A stretch of 64,000 nucleotides of DNA. It comes from Maribacter sp044594925. Lineage in GTDB: Bacteria > Bacteroidota > Bacteroidia > Flavobacteriales > Flavobacteriaceae. Of the stretch, positions 50,231 through 60,263 are shown piece after piece; position 1 is the first letter of the stretch; each line of letters opens with the position of its first letter. The notes below the pieces were generated by a model. The model had not been told where the DNA came from. It ran no database searches and was given only the letters and a program-made list of their open reading frames with translations. Location: the NCBI RefSeq assembly GCF_044594925.1, contig NZ_CP138991.1, positions 62,001 through 126,000 on the forward strand, written 5' to 3'. The position numbers were made by a program, and so were the translations under genes.

Positions 50231-50254
50231 TACAAAAAAGTTATCTTTTTTGTA
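50231..50254 (+). terminator. AT-rich hairpin after dtd
   Basis: TACAAAAAAG (50231-50240) pairs perfectly with CTTTTTTGTA (50245-50254) around TTAT. The T run is inside the stem, so termination may be weak. Confidence 0.4.
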
Positions 50255-50300
50255 AGAAAATGTAGTATTTTGACGTTGTATATTTCCATTAACATCAACA

Positions 50301-52214
50301 ATGCGCATACATTTATTTTATTTTTTAATCTTAAGTAGTTTATTTTTCTATCCCCAAAACAGCGATTACCATTTTGATACTTTACCGGATAAACTTAAAG
50401 AAAATGCCAATGCTGTAGTACGTTTGGATAAAATGATTATCAATGTTGAAGCTATTGATAGAATGGAATATGGTATCGAACAGGTAATTACTGTCTTAAA
50501 TAATAAGGGTGACAGGTATAGTAAAACCAGAATTCCATTTGATAAGGAGACCAAAATAAAAAATGTAAATATCCATATATACGATAAATTCGGAAACGAA
50601 ATTGAGCGCATAAAAAAGAAAGATTTTCAGGATTTAAGTGCTGTGGATGGATTTTCTTTATATACGGACAATAGACTTTTATATCATAAGTATACACCTA
50701 CCGGTTACCCTTATACCATCGCAACTTCTTTTAGCATAGAAACATCGGATACTGCATTTTTTCCACCATGGTATTTTCTGTCTGATTACTTGGTGAGTGT
50801 TGAGAAAAGTCATTACGAAATACGTTATGCTTCAGAGGATTTAAAACCAGAGGTCAAGGAATATAATCTTGATAAAACTAGCGTTTATAAAATGGATGAC
50901 CCTGGAAAGCTAATGTATACCGCTCAAAATATCCCCGCATTCAAATATGAGATGCTCGGACCGTCTTTTAGGGATGTTATGCCAAGACTTTCTTTACGAT
51001 TGAAAAAGTTTCACCTTAAAGGGGAAAAGGCAGAAGTTAATAGTTGGGAAGAGATGGGAACTTGGATGAACAACTCATTGTTGAAAAATGGATTTGAGTT
51101 ACCAATAGAGACAGTGAATAAAGCTAAAAGTTTAGTCAATGGTATAAACGATGATTTAGAAAAGGCAAAAGTCATTTATAAATATGTTCAGGATAATACC
51201 AGATATATAAGTGTTCAAATAGGGATTGGTGGATGGAAACCTATTAGTGCCATAGATGTTGATAAAGTAAAATATGGAGATTGTAAAGGGCTGTCAAATT
51301 ATACATATGCATTATTGAAAGCTGTTGGTGTGGAATCTTATTATACAGTAATTCAAGCAGGAAAAAGAAAAGTGGATTTTGATGCTGATTTTCCGGCATT
51401 ACAAGGTAATCATGCCATACTAATGATACCATATGACAATAAATATTATTGGATAGATTGCACATCTCAAGTAAACCCATTCGGTTTTGTGGGGGACTTT
51501 ACGGACGATAGGTTGGCTTTAGTGGTTACCCCTGATGGTGGTAAAATAATTAATACTGTCGCATATACTAATGAACAGAATTATCAAAAAACCAATGCGG
51601 AATATAGTATCGATACAAAAGGAGCTATTTCCGCAAATATAAATATCGGTACGGAAGGAGTTCAATATGATAACCGTTTTTATTTGGAGGATGAAAAACA
51701 AGAAGATATCGTAAAATATTATAAGGATTATTGGAGCAACATAAATAATTTGACCTTAGAAAAGAATCAATTTTTAAATGATATGGATAAGGTGAAATTT
51801 AAAGAAGAAGTTTCTATATCGGCTACCGATTATGGAACCAAAAGCGGTGAACGTATGCTGTTCGTAGTAAATGCTTTTGATAAAAACACCTATGTTCCTG
51901 ATAGGTATAGGAACAGGAAAATGCCTTTAGAGATACAGCGAGGATATTTGGATGAAGCCGAGTTTAAAATTAACCTTCCGTTAGAATATGGTATTGAATC
52001 AATGCCTTCAGACAAAATCATTGAAAATGAATTTGGCCATTACCGAGCTACTTACGAGTATAATGAAACCAAAAAGACACTTTTATTCAAGAAAAGCATG
52101 CTAATTAAAGAAGGAAAGTATTCAAAAGAAAAATATAAAGAATATAGAAGTTTTAGAAAGGAAATTGCAAATGCAGAAAACGCTAAAGTTGTTTTACTGA
52201 ACACTTCAAAATAA
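50301..52214 (+). CDS. DUF3857 / transglutaminase-like exported protein 1 (catalytic triad present)
   Basis: 637 residues: signal peptide (~1-20), beta-rich DUF3857 domain (~30-230), transglutaminase-like papain-fold domain (~270-400) and a C-terminal beta domain. The triad is visible: Cys in KYGDCKGLSNY (C328), His in LQGNHAILMIP and Asp in YYWIDCTSQ. It could be a protease or cross-linking enzyme in the envelope, but the substrate is unknown. First and only catalytically complete member of three tandem paralogs. Confidence 0.85.
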   Translation: MRIHLFYFLILSSLFFYPQNSDYHFDTLPDKLKENANAVVRLDKMIINVEAIDRMEYGIEQVITVLNNKGDRYSKTRIPFDKETKIKNVNIHIYDKFGNEIERIKKKDFQDLSAVDGFSLYTDNRLLYHKYTPTGYPYTIATSFSIETSDTAFFPPWYFLSDYLVSVEKSHYEIRYASEDLKPEVKEYNLDKTSVYKMDDPGKLMYTAQNIPAFKYEMLGPSFRDVMPRLSLRLKKFHLKGEKAEVNSWEEMGTWMNNSLLKNGFELPIETVNKAKSLVNGINDDLEKAKVIYKYVQDNTRYISVQIGIGGWKPISAIDVDKVKYGDCKGLSNYTYALLKAVGVESYYTVIQAGKRKVDFDADFPALQGNHAILMIPYDNKYYWIDCTSQVNPFGFVGDFTDDRLALVVTPDGGKIINTVAYTNEQNYQKTNAEYSIDTKGAISANINIGTEGVQYDNRFYLEDEKQEDIVKYYKDYWSNINNLTLEKNQFLNDMDKVKFKEEVSISATDYGTKSGERMLFVVNAFDKNTYVPDRYRNRKMPLEIQRGYLDEAEFKINLPLEYGIESMPSDKIIENEFGHYRATYEYNETKKTLLFKKSMLIKEGKYSKEKYKEYRSFRKEIANAENAKVVLLNTSK

Positions 52215-52237
52215 TACAATAACCAACCATCAAAATT

Positions 52238-54253
52238 ATGCTCAAGCAGATTATCACTTTTACTTTTTTGTTTACAGTTTTCTTTATAAAAGCCCAGAAT
52301 TACAAATTTGGTAAAGTTTCTAAGGAGGAACTTACCGAGAAAGTTTACGCAAAAGATTCTTCGGCGTTTGCGGCTGTGCTTTATAGAAATATTAGCATTT
52401 CCTATGATTACGTGCAATCAGCAGGTTTTCAGGTAATTACTAATGTCCATGAACGTGTTAAAATCTATAATAAAGATGGTTTCGATTATGGCACTATTGC
52501 AGAGCGTTTATATCAATCCAACAACGGGGATGAAAGCCTATCTGGTTTGAAGGCGTATACTTATAATTTAGAAAACGGAGCTATTGTTAAAACGAAACTG
52601 AAAAATTCGGATACTTTTTCAAATGAACTCTCTAAATACTATAAAGAGGAAAAGTTTACCATGCCCAACCTCAAAGAGGGAAGTGTTATAGAGTATACAT
52701 ATAAGTTAGTTTCTCCTTTTTCATATTCCATAGATGAAATAGTTATGCAGTATGATATACCCATTAAAAAACAAGAGATTAAAATTGGGATACCGGAATA
52801 TTATTCGTTCAAAAAAAATATAAAGGGATACTTAACTCTTAATCCTGTACAGAACTCTAGATCTAAGAAAATAAACTTTACAAATAGAGCTAGAACGGGA
52901 AACAGCTTAACTTCATCTTCCGGCACCTCATACAGCACAAGTTCGGTCGATTATAGTGTAATTATAGATGAATATAATATGGTAAATGTCCCCGCTTTGA
53001 AAGAAGAACCGTATGTAAATAGCATGAACAACTACAGGTCAACCATAAATTATGAAATTCAATATGTAAGGTTCCCTAATGAAATAGGAAAGAGTTATGC
53101 CACTACTTGGGAGAGTGTCGTAAAAACTATCTATGACAGTGATAATTTTGGAAGGCAATTGGATTATAAAGGCTACTTTAAGGATGACTTAGCTTTGGTC
53201 CTCAAGGGAAAGACTAATGAGGCAGAAAGGGCATTGGCTATTTTTTCATTTGTACAGCAGCGAATGAGTTGGAATGATTACATCGGAAAATATACGGACG
53301 AAGGTGTCAAGAGTGCCTACAAGAAAAAGTCTGGAAGTGTTGCCGACATTAATTTAATATTGGTCGCAATGTTAAAAGAGGCCGATCTTAATGCAAATCC
53401 GGTTTTAATAAGTACAAGAAATAATGGCGTTCCTATGTTCCCCACTAGAGATGGTTTTAACTATGTGGCCGCTTCAGTTAAGTTAAATGGAGAAGTTATA
53501 TTGTTAGATGCTTGCAACAAGTTTACGGAGCCTAATATACTACCTACTATGGCTGTAAACTGGTTTGGCAGGTTAATTGAAGAAGATGGTTCCGCGTCCA
53601 TGGTTCAGGTAGTACCCAATAAAGTTTCCAAAAAAACGATTACTTTAAATATAAATCTTAAAGCAAATGGAGATATAGAAGGCAAAGAAAGAGAAACATA
53701 TTCTTCTTATTATGCTTATTTGTTCCGGGATAAAAATCATGGGGTTAGTGAGGATGATTATTTGGAAAAGAAAGAAAATAATACCAATGGAATGGAAATT
53801 TCCAATTATGAAATAAAAAACAAAGATATATTAGGAAAGAACATCGTGGAGAGTTTTGATTTTTTTATGGAAAATCAATCCGATGTTCTGGGAGATAAAA
53901 TATATTTTTCACCATTATTCTTTAAAGTCGAGAAAGAAAATCCTTTTAAGTTGGAAAAACGGGACTATCCTATTGATTTTGTTTTTCCATGGCAAGAGCG
54001 ATTTATGATTAATATTAAAATCCCAGAAGGATACGAAATCACTTCCGTACCAGAAAATCTTCGGTTGGCCTTGCCAAATCAAGCAGGTGGTTTCATATAT
54101 AATGTTATTAAAACCGATTCTGGAATACAACTTATGGTAGATGTGAAAATAAATCAAGCTATAATTCCTCCCCATGAATATTATAGTATTAAAGAATTGT
54201 ATAAAAACATTATTGAAAAAGAGACAGAAAAGGTAGTCTTGTCCAAAGTATAA
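52238..54253 (+). CDS. DUF3857 / transglutaminase-like exported protein 2 (catalytic residues missing)
   Basis: 671 residues with the same domain order as the preceding gene: signal peptide (LKQIITFTFLFTVFFIKAQ), DUF3857 and a transglutaminase-like region. In the active-site segment KKSGSVADINLILVAML the cysteine is replaced (valine), and the histidine position reads FNYVAASVK, so it should be catalytically dead. LLDACNKF keeps the Asp strand. Probably a structural or partner paralog. The gap to the previous gene is 23 bases. Confidence 0.82.
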   Translation: MLKQIITFTFLFTVFFIKAQNYKFGKVSKEELTEKVYAKDSSAFAAVLYRNISISYDYVQSAGFQVITNVHERVKIYNKDGFDYGTIAERLYQSNNGDESLSGLKAYTYNLENGAIVKTKLKNSDTFSNELSKYYKEEKFTMPNLKEGSVIEYTYKLVSPFSYSIDEIVMQYDIPIKKQEIKIGIPEYYSFKKNIKGYLTLNPVQNSRSKKINFTNRARTGNSLTSSSGTSYSTSSVDYSVIIDEYNMVNVPALKEEPYVNSMNNYRSTINYEIQYVRFPNEIGKSYATTWESVVKTIYDSDNFGRQLDYKGYFKDDLALVLKGKTNEAERALAIFSFVQQRMSWNDYIGKYTDEGVKSAYKKKSGSVADINLILVAMLKEADLNANPVLISTRNNGVPMFPTRDGFNYVAASVKLNGEVILLDACNKFTEPNILPTMAVNWFGRLIEEDGSASMVQVVPNKVSKKTITLNINLKANGDIEGKERETYSSYYAYLFRDKNHGVSEDDYLEKKENNTNGMEISNYEIKNKDILGKNIVESFDFFMENQSDVLGDKIYFSPLFFKVEKENPFKLEKRDYPIDFVFPWQERFMINIKIPEGYEITSVPENLRLALPNQAGGFIYNVIKTDSGIQLMVDVKINQAIIPPHEYYSIKELYKNIIEKETEKVVLSKV

Positions 54254-54256
54254 TTT

Positions 54257-56227
54257 GTGAGTAAAAACGCACTCCTTTCAACAGCCTTCTTTTTCTTGTG
54301 CCTCTCTATTTTAGGACAAGATAAAATTGAGTTTGGCAAGCTTTCTCCACGAGAGAGGATATTTAGTGTTTATGAAAATGACACTACGGCTACTGCTATT
54401 TATCTCTATGAGAATGGCGATAATTATTTTGAAGTAAGGGACAATTATATTTGGCTCATAAAGAAGTATCATGCCAAAATAAAAATTTTGGATAAGAAGG
54501 GTTTTGATTATGCCAATATTAGTATTCCATATTATCGTTCAGAAAAAAGAGCAGAAAAAGTAAACAAAATACGGGCGATAACGCATAACGGAATAACAAA
54601 AAGAAGCATAAAGAAAGAAGAGATCTTTGATGTAAATACAAGTGAACGTTGGTCTGAAAAAAGATTTACTTTTCCAGATATTAAGGAGGGCTCCATTTTA
54701 GAATATGCTTACGAAGTACAGTCTCCTTTTCATTTTAATCTTACTGGATGGGAGTTTCAGGCAGATATTCCTAAAGTTTATACCGAATACAATGCGAAAA
54801 TTCCCGGTAATTGGTCCTATAACAGAAGTTTAATGGGTGAAATTAGTTTAAATATCAATGAAGCTTCACTTGAAAAATCTTGTTTCTCAGTTCCAGGGAT
54901 TAGTGCTATTGCAGACTGCGAGGTGCTTAAATATGCAATGCAAGATGTTCCTGCTTTTAAAGATACTGAACGTTTTATGTTAGCCAGCAGAAACTATCGT
55001 TCTAAAATAGAGTTTGAACTATCAGAGTATAACAGTTTTCGAGGAGATAAGAAAAGGTTTACTAAATCTTGGGAAGATGTTGATCAAGAGTTTAAGTCAG
55101 ATAGGGATATAGGACGTCAACTACATAAAAAAGGATTCTTTGAGAAAAACGTTCCTTTAGATTTATTGAACGAGGGAGAACCATTTAACCGAGCTAAAAA
55201 TATTTATGATTTTGTAAAAAAACACTATACATGGGATAAGGAATATGGGCTTTGGAAAAATAATAGGGTAAAAGACGCTTTTGATAAAAAAGTAGGCAAT
55301 GCAGCAGAAATTAATATGACGCTTATTAATCTCCTTAATAGTGCAGGTCTAAAAGCAAACATGGTTTTATTGGGTACTAGAGATAGAGGTTTGCCTAAAA
55401 GAACGCATCCTGTAATGACAGATTTTAATTATGTAGTAGCGAAAGTCGACATTGATGATAAATCGTATTTGTTAGATGCTACCAACAAAAACACCCCTTT
55501 CGGTATGTTGCCTTTTAGATGTCTCAATTATGTGGGGCGCGTTATGGATTTTAAAGAAGATAGTTACTGGTATGATATTCTTCCCGAAGGAAAAAATAAG
55601 CAAGCAATAAGAGCTAAGTTAGAGATTGATGCTGAAAATGATAAATTAAAAGGACAATTTGACTTCCTTAATTCAGGGTATTTTTCTATTTCACAAAGAA
55701 ATATGCTTCAGGCCAATACGGAAGAGGAATACTTGGAAAATTTGGAGCAAGAAGCAATAGCAGATTTTAGTATTACTAACTATGAACTAAAAGAGAAGTA
55801 TTCAAATGAAAAGAAATTAGCGGAACGTTTCGAATTTGAAATGGACCGGTCTTTTCAAGAGGATAACATTTATCTTAATCCAATTTTTATATCTTTTTTT
55901 GATAGTAATCCTTTTAAAGCTCCAAATAGAAATTATCCTATAGATTTTGGTTATCGGAGAAATTACACTTTTTCATCGAATATTGTAATTCCAGAAGAAT
56001 ATACCATTAAAACAATTCCTAAATCGGAAAATTATTCACTACCGGATAACGGAGGTATTTTAAGATTTGAGGTTCGAAAAAATGATATTGGTTCTATTGA
56101 TATATTTTTCGATTTTAGACTAAATCGTACGCAATATAACAAGGATACTTATGAATCTATTAAAGGTTTATTTGCTAAGGCAGTACAGATTCAAACCCAG
56201 TCCTTAATTGTTTTGGAAAAGGGTTAA
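54257..56227 (+). CDS. DUF3857 / transglutaminase-like exported protein 3 (catalytic residues missing)
   Basis: 656 residues, GTG start 3 bases after the previous stop, signal peptide SKNALLSTAFFFLCLSILGQ. DUF3857 plus transglutaminase-like fold. The segment KKVGNAAEINMTLINLL lacks the catalytic cysteine, and FNYVVAKVD lacks the histidine, as in protein 2. Proteins 2 and 3 share more with each other (KGSVIEYTYKL/KEGSILEYAYEV, NRNYPIDF/KRDYPIDF), so they probably arose by duplication after loss of catalysis. Confidence 0.82.
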   Translation: MSKNALLSTAFFFLCLSILGQDKIEFGKLSPRERIFSVYENDTTATAIYLYENGDNYFEVRDNYIWLIKKYHAKIKILDKKGFDYANISIPYYRSEKRAEKVNKIRAITHNGITKRSIKKEEIFDVNTSERWSEKRFTFPDIKEGSILEYAYEVQSPFHFNLTGWEFQADIPKVYTEYNAKIPGNWSYNRSLMGEISLNINEASLEKSCFSVPGISAIADCEVLKYAMQDVPAFKDTERFMLASRNYRSKIEFELSEYNSFRGDKKRFTKSWEDVDQEFKSDRDIGRQLHKKGFFEKNVPLDLLNEGEPFNRAKNIYDFVKKHYTWDKEYGLWKNNRVKDAFDKKVGNAAEINMTLINLLNSAGLKANMVLLGTRDRGLPKRTHPVMTDFNYVVAKVDIDDKSYLLDATNKNTPFGMLPFRCLNYVGRVMDFKEDSYWYDILPEGKNKQAIRAKLEIDAENDKLKGQFDFLNSGYFSISQRNMLQANTEEEYLENLEQEAIADFSITNYELKEKYSNEKKLAERFEFEMDRSFQEDNIYLNPIFISFFDSNPFKAPNRNYPIDFGYRRNYTFSSNIVIPEEYTIKTIPKSENYSLPDNGGILRFEVRKNDIGSIDIFFDFRLNRTQYNKDTYESIKGLFAKAVQIQTQSLIVLEKG

Positions 56228-56267
56228 CCGTTTAAAAGGTTTATATATTTTTGTTAAAAAGGGAATA

Positions 56268-56594
56268 ATGGACATACAAAACGCACAAAAAGCGGTAGAC
56301 GATTGGATTAAGGAACACGGCGTTCGTTATTTTAATGAACTAACCAATATGGCACAACTTACCGAAGAGGTGGGCGAAGTAGCGCGTATTATAGCAAGAA
56401 GGTATGGCGAGCAGAGCGAAAAAGAATCAGATAAATCTAAAGATTTAGGGGAAGAGTTAGCAGATGTGCTGTTTGTGGTTTTGTGCCTGGCCAACCAAAC
56501 GGGTATAGATTTACAACAATCTTTTGACAAGAAGTTAGATTTGAAGACCAAGCGAGACCATGACCGTCATCATAATAATGAAAAACTCAAATAA
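56268..56594 (+). CDS. MazG-like nucleotide pyrophosphohydrolase
   Basis: 108 residues, helical MazG-like/dCTPase-type NTP pyrophosphatase. Metal-binding acidic pattern EEVGEVARII...GEELADVLFVV (E-x-x-E ... E-x-x-D) is present. It presumably removes non-canonical nucleoside triphosphates. The ATG at 56268 is chosen because MDIQNAQKAVDDWIKEHGVR is the family N-terminus. An earlier ATG at 56208 would overlap the preceding gene and add 20 unlikely residues. Confidence 0.88.
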   Translation: MDIQNAQKAVDDWIKEHGVRYFNELTNMAQLTEEVGEVARIIARRYGEQSEKESDKSKDLGEELADVLFVVLCLANQTGIDLQQSFDKKLDLKTKRDHDRHHNNEKLK

Positions 56595-56639
56595 CCTAAA
56601 ATAAGCGAATAGCTTTATCAGTTTTTAGGGGTGTTTTTG

Positions 56640-56647
56640 TAGTTTTG
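56640..56647 (+). promoter_or_regulatory. Candidate -7 box for aroA
   Basis: TAGTTTTG matches TAnnTTTG and ends 24 bases before the aroA TTG start. The -33 region (TTTATC near 56613) is poor. Confidence 0.45.
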
Positions 56648-56671
56648 ACACGTTATTAAAAACGTACTCTT

Positions 56672-57901
56672 TTGAAAATAAGTCTTTCTGGTCCATCCAA
56701 TCAATTACTAAACAAAAGCATAAAGATTACCGGTTCAAAAAGTGAATCCAATCGCTCGCTTTTATTGGCCTCATTGTATGCTGGAATTACGATTGAGAAT
56801 ATCTCCAATTCAGACGATGCTCAAGTAATGGCAGCGGGCCTAAAGCAATCTACAGGTACCGTGGATATTCATCATGCAGGAACGGCAATGCGTTTTCTAA
56901 CAGGATATTTTGCATCTCAAGAAGGCAAAGAGGTAGTGCTGACCGGTTCTCAGCGAATGACGGAAAGGCCCGTGAAAATTCTTGTAGACGCACTACGTAG
57001 TTTAGGGGCGGATATTGCTTATGTAAAGAATGAGGGTTACCCTCCGTTAAAAATTAAAGGAAGAAAACTCACCAAGGATAAGGTAAGTTTACCGGCTGAT
57101 GTGAGCAGTCAATACATTTCTTCTTTGTTATTGATTGCACCTAGTCTGGAAAATGGTTTAGAATTGGAGCTTGTCGGTAAAATTACTTCGGTTCCCTATA
57201 TTAAGATGACCTTGAGTTTACTCAATGAAATTGGGGTCTCCACTTCGTTTGAGGAGAATACCATTAAAGTTGTACCAAAGAAGACGGTTAAGCCACAACA
57301 ATTGATAGTAGAATCAGATTGGAGCTCCGCATCCTACTTTTATAGTATTGTGGCCCTTGCGGAAGTTGGAACAGAGATAACCCTATCCGCCTACAAAGAG
57401 AATAGTTTGCAAGGAGACAGTGTTTTGGTGAAATTATACCAAGAATTGGGAGTTTCTACTAGTTTTCACGATAATAGCATCACTTTAAAAAAAGGGTCAA
57501 CTTCTTATCCAGAGGAGTTTAGGGCAGATTTAGCGAATGCACCAGACATAGCGCAAACGATTGCCGTAACTTGTTTTGGACTTGGTATAGCTTGTCATTT
57601 AGACGGTTTGCATACCCTGAAAATAAAGGAGACTGATAGATTAGTGGCCCTAGATACAGAACTTTCAAAACTAGGTGCAAAAATAGCTGTTACCAATAAT
57701 TCGTTAACATTGCATGCAGGTACCACGATAAAGGAAGATGTTTCTATAGATACGTACAACGACCATAGGATGGCAATGGCTTTTGCACCGTTAGCGCTAA
57801 AAACAAGACTCTTTGTAAATGATGCTGAGGTAGTCTCTAAGTCGTATCCCGATTTTTGGAGTGATATGGAATTACTTCAAATAGAGGTTACGGAATTATA
57901 A
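56672..57901 (+). CDS. aroA: 3-phosphoshikimate 1-carboxyvinyltransferase (EPSP synthase)
   Basis: Forms EPSP from shikimate 3-phosphate and PEP. 409 residues. Substrate-binding motifs: KITGSKSESNRSLLLA, HAGTAMRFLTGYFA (an N/H-AGTA-x-R region), SQRMTERPVK, SSQYISSLLL, DLANAPDIAQTIAV, LKIKETDRLVAL and DTYNDHRMAMAF. There is no ATG near the family start. A TTG at 56672 is the only in-frame start after an upstream stop, and it gives the expected N-terminus MKISLSGPSNQLLNKSI. Separate from the attenuated aromatic operon 8.6 kb upstream. Confidence 0.95.
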   Translation: MKISLSGPSNQLLNKSIKITGSKSESNRSLLLASLYAGITIENISNSDDAQVMAAGLKQSTGTVDIHHAGTAMRFLTGYFASQEGKEVVLTGSQRMTERPVKILVDALRSLGADIAYVKNEGYPPLKIKGRKLTKDKVSLPADVSSQYISSLLLIAPSLENGLELELVGKITSVPYIKMTLSLLNEIGVSTSFEENTIKVVPKKTVKPQQLIVESDWSSASYFYSIVALAEVGTEITLSAYKENSLQGDSVLVKLYQELGVSTSFHDNSITLKKGSTSYPEEFRADLANAPDIAQTIAVTCFGLGIACHLDGLHTLKIKETDRLVALDTELSKLGAKIAVTNNSLTLHAGTTIKEDVSIDTYNDHRMAMAFAPLALKTRLFVNDAEVVSKSYPDFWSDMELLQIEVTEL

Positions 57902-57913
57902 TTCCCTATTTAC

Positions 57914-57945
57914 TTGACAACCCCCCTTCCCAGATTGTATATTTG
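57914..57945 (+). promoter_or_regulatory. Promoter for queA
   Basis: TTG (57914-57916) and TATATTTG (57938-57945) are 21 bases apart. The latter matches TAnnTTTG exactly. It ends 25 bases before the ATG. Confidence 0.6.
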
Positions 57946-57970
57946 CAGCCGCTAAACATATATACGATAC

Positions 57971-59020
57971 ATGAAATTATCTCACTTTAATTTTGAACTT
58001 CCAAAGGAATTATTGGCAGAACATCCTTCCGAGAATAGGGACGAGGCCAAATTAATGGTCATACACCGAGAAACCGGTAAGATAGAGCACAAGATGTTCA
58101 AGGATATGATCGATTATTTTGACGAGGGCGATGTCATGGTCTTGAACAATACTAAGGTTTTTCCGGCAAGATTGTACGGAAATAAAGAAAAGACAGGTGC
58201 ACGTATCGAAGTATTTCTTTTACGTGAGCTAAATGAAGAGCAGCGTTTGTGGGATGTTTTGGTAGACCCTGCACGTAAAATTCGTATAGGGAACAAGTTG
58301 TATTTTGGTGATGATGAAACGCTTGTAGCAGAAGTTATCGATAATACCACCTCTAGGGGGCGTACACTACGATTTTTATATGACGGTGCGTATCTAGATT
58401 TTAGAAGAAAATTAAAAGAACTGGGTGAAACTCCTTTGCCAAAATATATAAAGAGGGATGTTGAGCCAGAAGATGCGGATAGGTACCAAACCATTTATGC
58501 AAAGCATGAAGGTGCCGTAGCCGCCCCAACCGCCGGAATGCATTTCTCGAAACACCTTTTAAAGCGTTTGGAGATAAAAGGAATTGATTTTGCGGAATTG
58601 ACATTACATGTTGGTTTAGGAACCTTTAATCCTGTGGAAGTAGAAGACCTTTCCAAGCATAAAATGGATAGTGAGGAACTATTCATTGATGAGAAAGCAA
58701 CGGAAATTGTAAATAATGCCAAGAAAAATAAAAGACAGGTATGTGCCATTGGTACTACGGCAATGAGAGGCTTAGAAAGTGCAGTTTCTTCCAATCATAC
58801 GCTAAATACCTATGAGGGTTGGACCAATAAATTTATTTTCCCTCCATATGAATTTAGTATTGCCACCAGTATGATAACCAATTTTCATTTACCAAAATCT
58901 ACCCTTTTGATGATGGTTTCTGCTTTTATGGGGCATGATTTAATGAAGAAATCCTATAAAGAGGCAATTTTGGAAAGCTATAAGTTTTATTCTTATGGTG
59001 ATGCCATGTTGATTATCTAA
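57971..59020 (+). CDS. queA: tRNA S-adenosylmethionine ribosyltransferase-isomerase
   Basis: Transfers the ribosyl part of SAM to 7-aminomethyl-deazaguanine in tRNA during queuosine synthesis. 349 residues. MKLSHFNFELPKELLAEHP, VMVLNNTKVFPARLYG, GAVAAPTAGMHF, TLHVGLGTFNPV and TNFHLPKSTLLMMVSAF are highly characteristic. Single gene with its own promoter and terminator. Confidence 0.97.
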   Translation: MKLSHFNFELPKELLAEHPSENRDEAKLMVIHRETGKIEHKMFKDMIDYFDEGDVMVLNNTKVFPARLYGNKEKTGARIEVFLLRELNEEQRLWDVLVDPARKIRIGNKLYFGDDETLVAEVIDNTTSRGRTLRFLYDGAYLDFRRKLKELGETPLPKYIKRDVEPEDADRYQTIYAKHEGAVAAPTAGMHFSKHLLKRLEIKGIDFAELTLHVGLGTFNPVEVEDLSKHKMDSEELFIDEKATEIVNNAKKNKRQVCAIGTTAMRGLESAVSSNHTLNTYEGWTNKFIFPPYEFSIATSMITNFHLPKSTLLMMVSAFMGHDLMKKSYKEAILESYKFYSYGDAMLII

Positions 59021-59069
59021 TACATAGTTTCGATTCCGTAAAACCGGATTGATACCATTAAATACGAGT

Positions 59070-59107
59070 CCTGCTTTATCCCTTTGTAATATAAAGCAGG
59101 GCTTTTT
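59070..59107 (+). terminator. Terminator after queA
   Basis: CCTGCTTTAT (59070-59079) pairs with ATAAAGCAGG (59091-59100), followed by GCTTTTT. Confidence 0.85.
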
Positions 59108-59119
59108 AGCTAAAAGAAA

Positions 59120-60160
59120 GTGCAAGTCAAAAAAAAGGACATACGAGCGTTAACAAGAGACCAACTAAGGGACTTTTTCGTAAATAACGGCGACAAAGCT
59201 TTTCGCGGTAACCAAGTGTATGAATGGCTTTGGCAAAAGGCTGCACATTCCTTTGAGGGTATGACCAACCTTTCCAAGGATACACGAGAAATGCTAGAGG
59301 CTAACTTTGTGATCAACCACATAAAGGTGGATCAAATGCAACGTAGCGCTGACGGTACCATTAAAAACGCCGTACGTCTGCACGATGATTTGGTGGTGGA
59401 ATCGGTTTTAATTCCCACTAAAACGAGAACTACAGCATGTGTGTCCAGTCAAGTAGGATGTAGCTTGGATTGTAGATTTTGTGCTACATCTCGATTAAAG
59501 CGAATGCGAAATTTAAATCCTGACGAAATATACGATCAGGTGGTGGCTATCGATAACGAAAGTCGCCTCTATTTTGATAGACCCTTAAGTAATATTGTAT
59601 TTATGGGTATGGGAGAGCCATTGATGAATTATAACAATGTGCTGAAAGCCATTGATAAGATTACTTCTCCAGAGGGTTTGGGCATGTCTCCTAAACGAAT
59701 TACGGTATCCACTTCGGGTGTGCCAAAGTTGATTAAAAAAATGGCCGATGATGCCGTAAAATTTAAACTGGCAGTATCCTTACATTCAGCAATAGACGAG
59801 ATCAGGACTTCCATTATGCCGTTCAATGCAACGTTTACACTTAGTGATTTAAGAGAAGCATTGGTGTATTGGTATCAAAAAACCAAAAGCCGTATTACCT
59901 ATGAATATGTGGTTTGGGAAGGAATCAATGATAAACGAAAGGATATAGAGGCCTTAATTGATTTTTGTAGGTTTGCGCCGTCTAAAGTGAATCTAATTGA
60001 ATACAACCCTATCGATGATGGGGAATTTCAACAAGCCTCCAATAAGGCCATTGATTTATACGTAGAACTGCTAGAAAAAAATGGAATTGTGGTGACGGTT
60101 AGGCGTTCTAGGGGTAAGGATATTGATGCGGCATGTGGTCAATTGGCAAATAAATCTTAA
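59120..60160 (+). CDS. rlmN: Dual-specificity RNA methyltransferase RlmN
   Basis: A radical-SAM enzyme that methylates A2503 of 23S rRNA (and A37 of some tRNAs). 346 residues. The cluster motif C-x3-C-x2-C is in GCSLDCRFCATSRL, and the second catalytic cysteine is near the C-terminus (DAACGQL). FMGMGEPLMNYNNVLKAI and AVSLHSAIDEIR are typical. GTG start at 59120 gives the expected N-terminus QVKKKDIRALTRDQL. The queA terminator ends 13 bases upstream, so its promoter must overlap that hairpin. Confidence 0.95.
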   Translation: MQVKKKDIRALTRDQLRDFFVNNGDKAFRGNQVYEWLWQKAAHSFEGMTNLSKDTREMLEANFVINHIKVDQMQRSADGTIKNAVRLHDDLVVESVLIPTKTRTTACVSSQVGCSLDCRFCATSRLKRMRNLNPDEIYDQVVAIDNESRLYFDRPLSNIVFMGMGEPLMNYNNVLKAIDKITSPEGLGMSPKRITVSTSGVPKLIKKMADDAVKFKLAVSLHSAIDEIRTSIMPFNATFTLSDLREALVYWYQKTKSRITYEYVVWEGINDKRKDIEALIDFCRFAPSKVNLIEYNPIDDGEFQQASNKAIDLYVELLEKNGIVVTVRRSRGKDIDAACGQLANKS

Positions 60161-60263
60161 AGTATCGATTATTACTGGTATTACGTCGCGTTAACCGATT
60201 ATAGCGTGCCTCTTTTGCGTAAATTTACCTTTTGCGCCCGCTTTGGGCACTAAATTTTCACGG

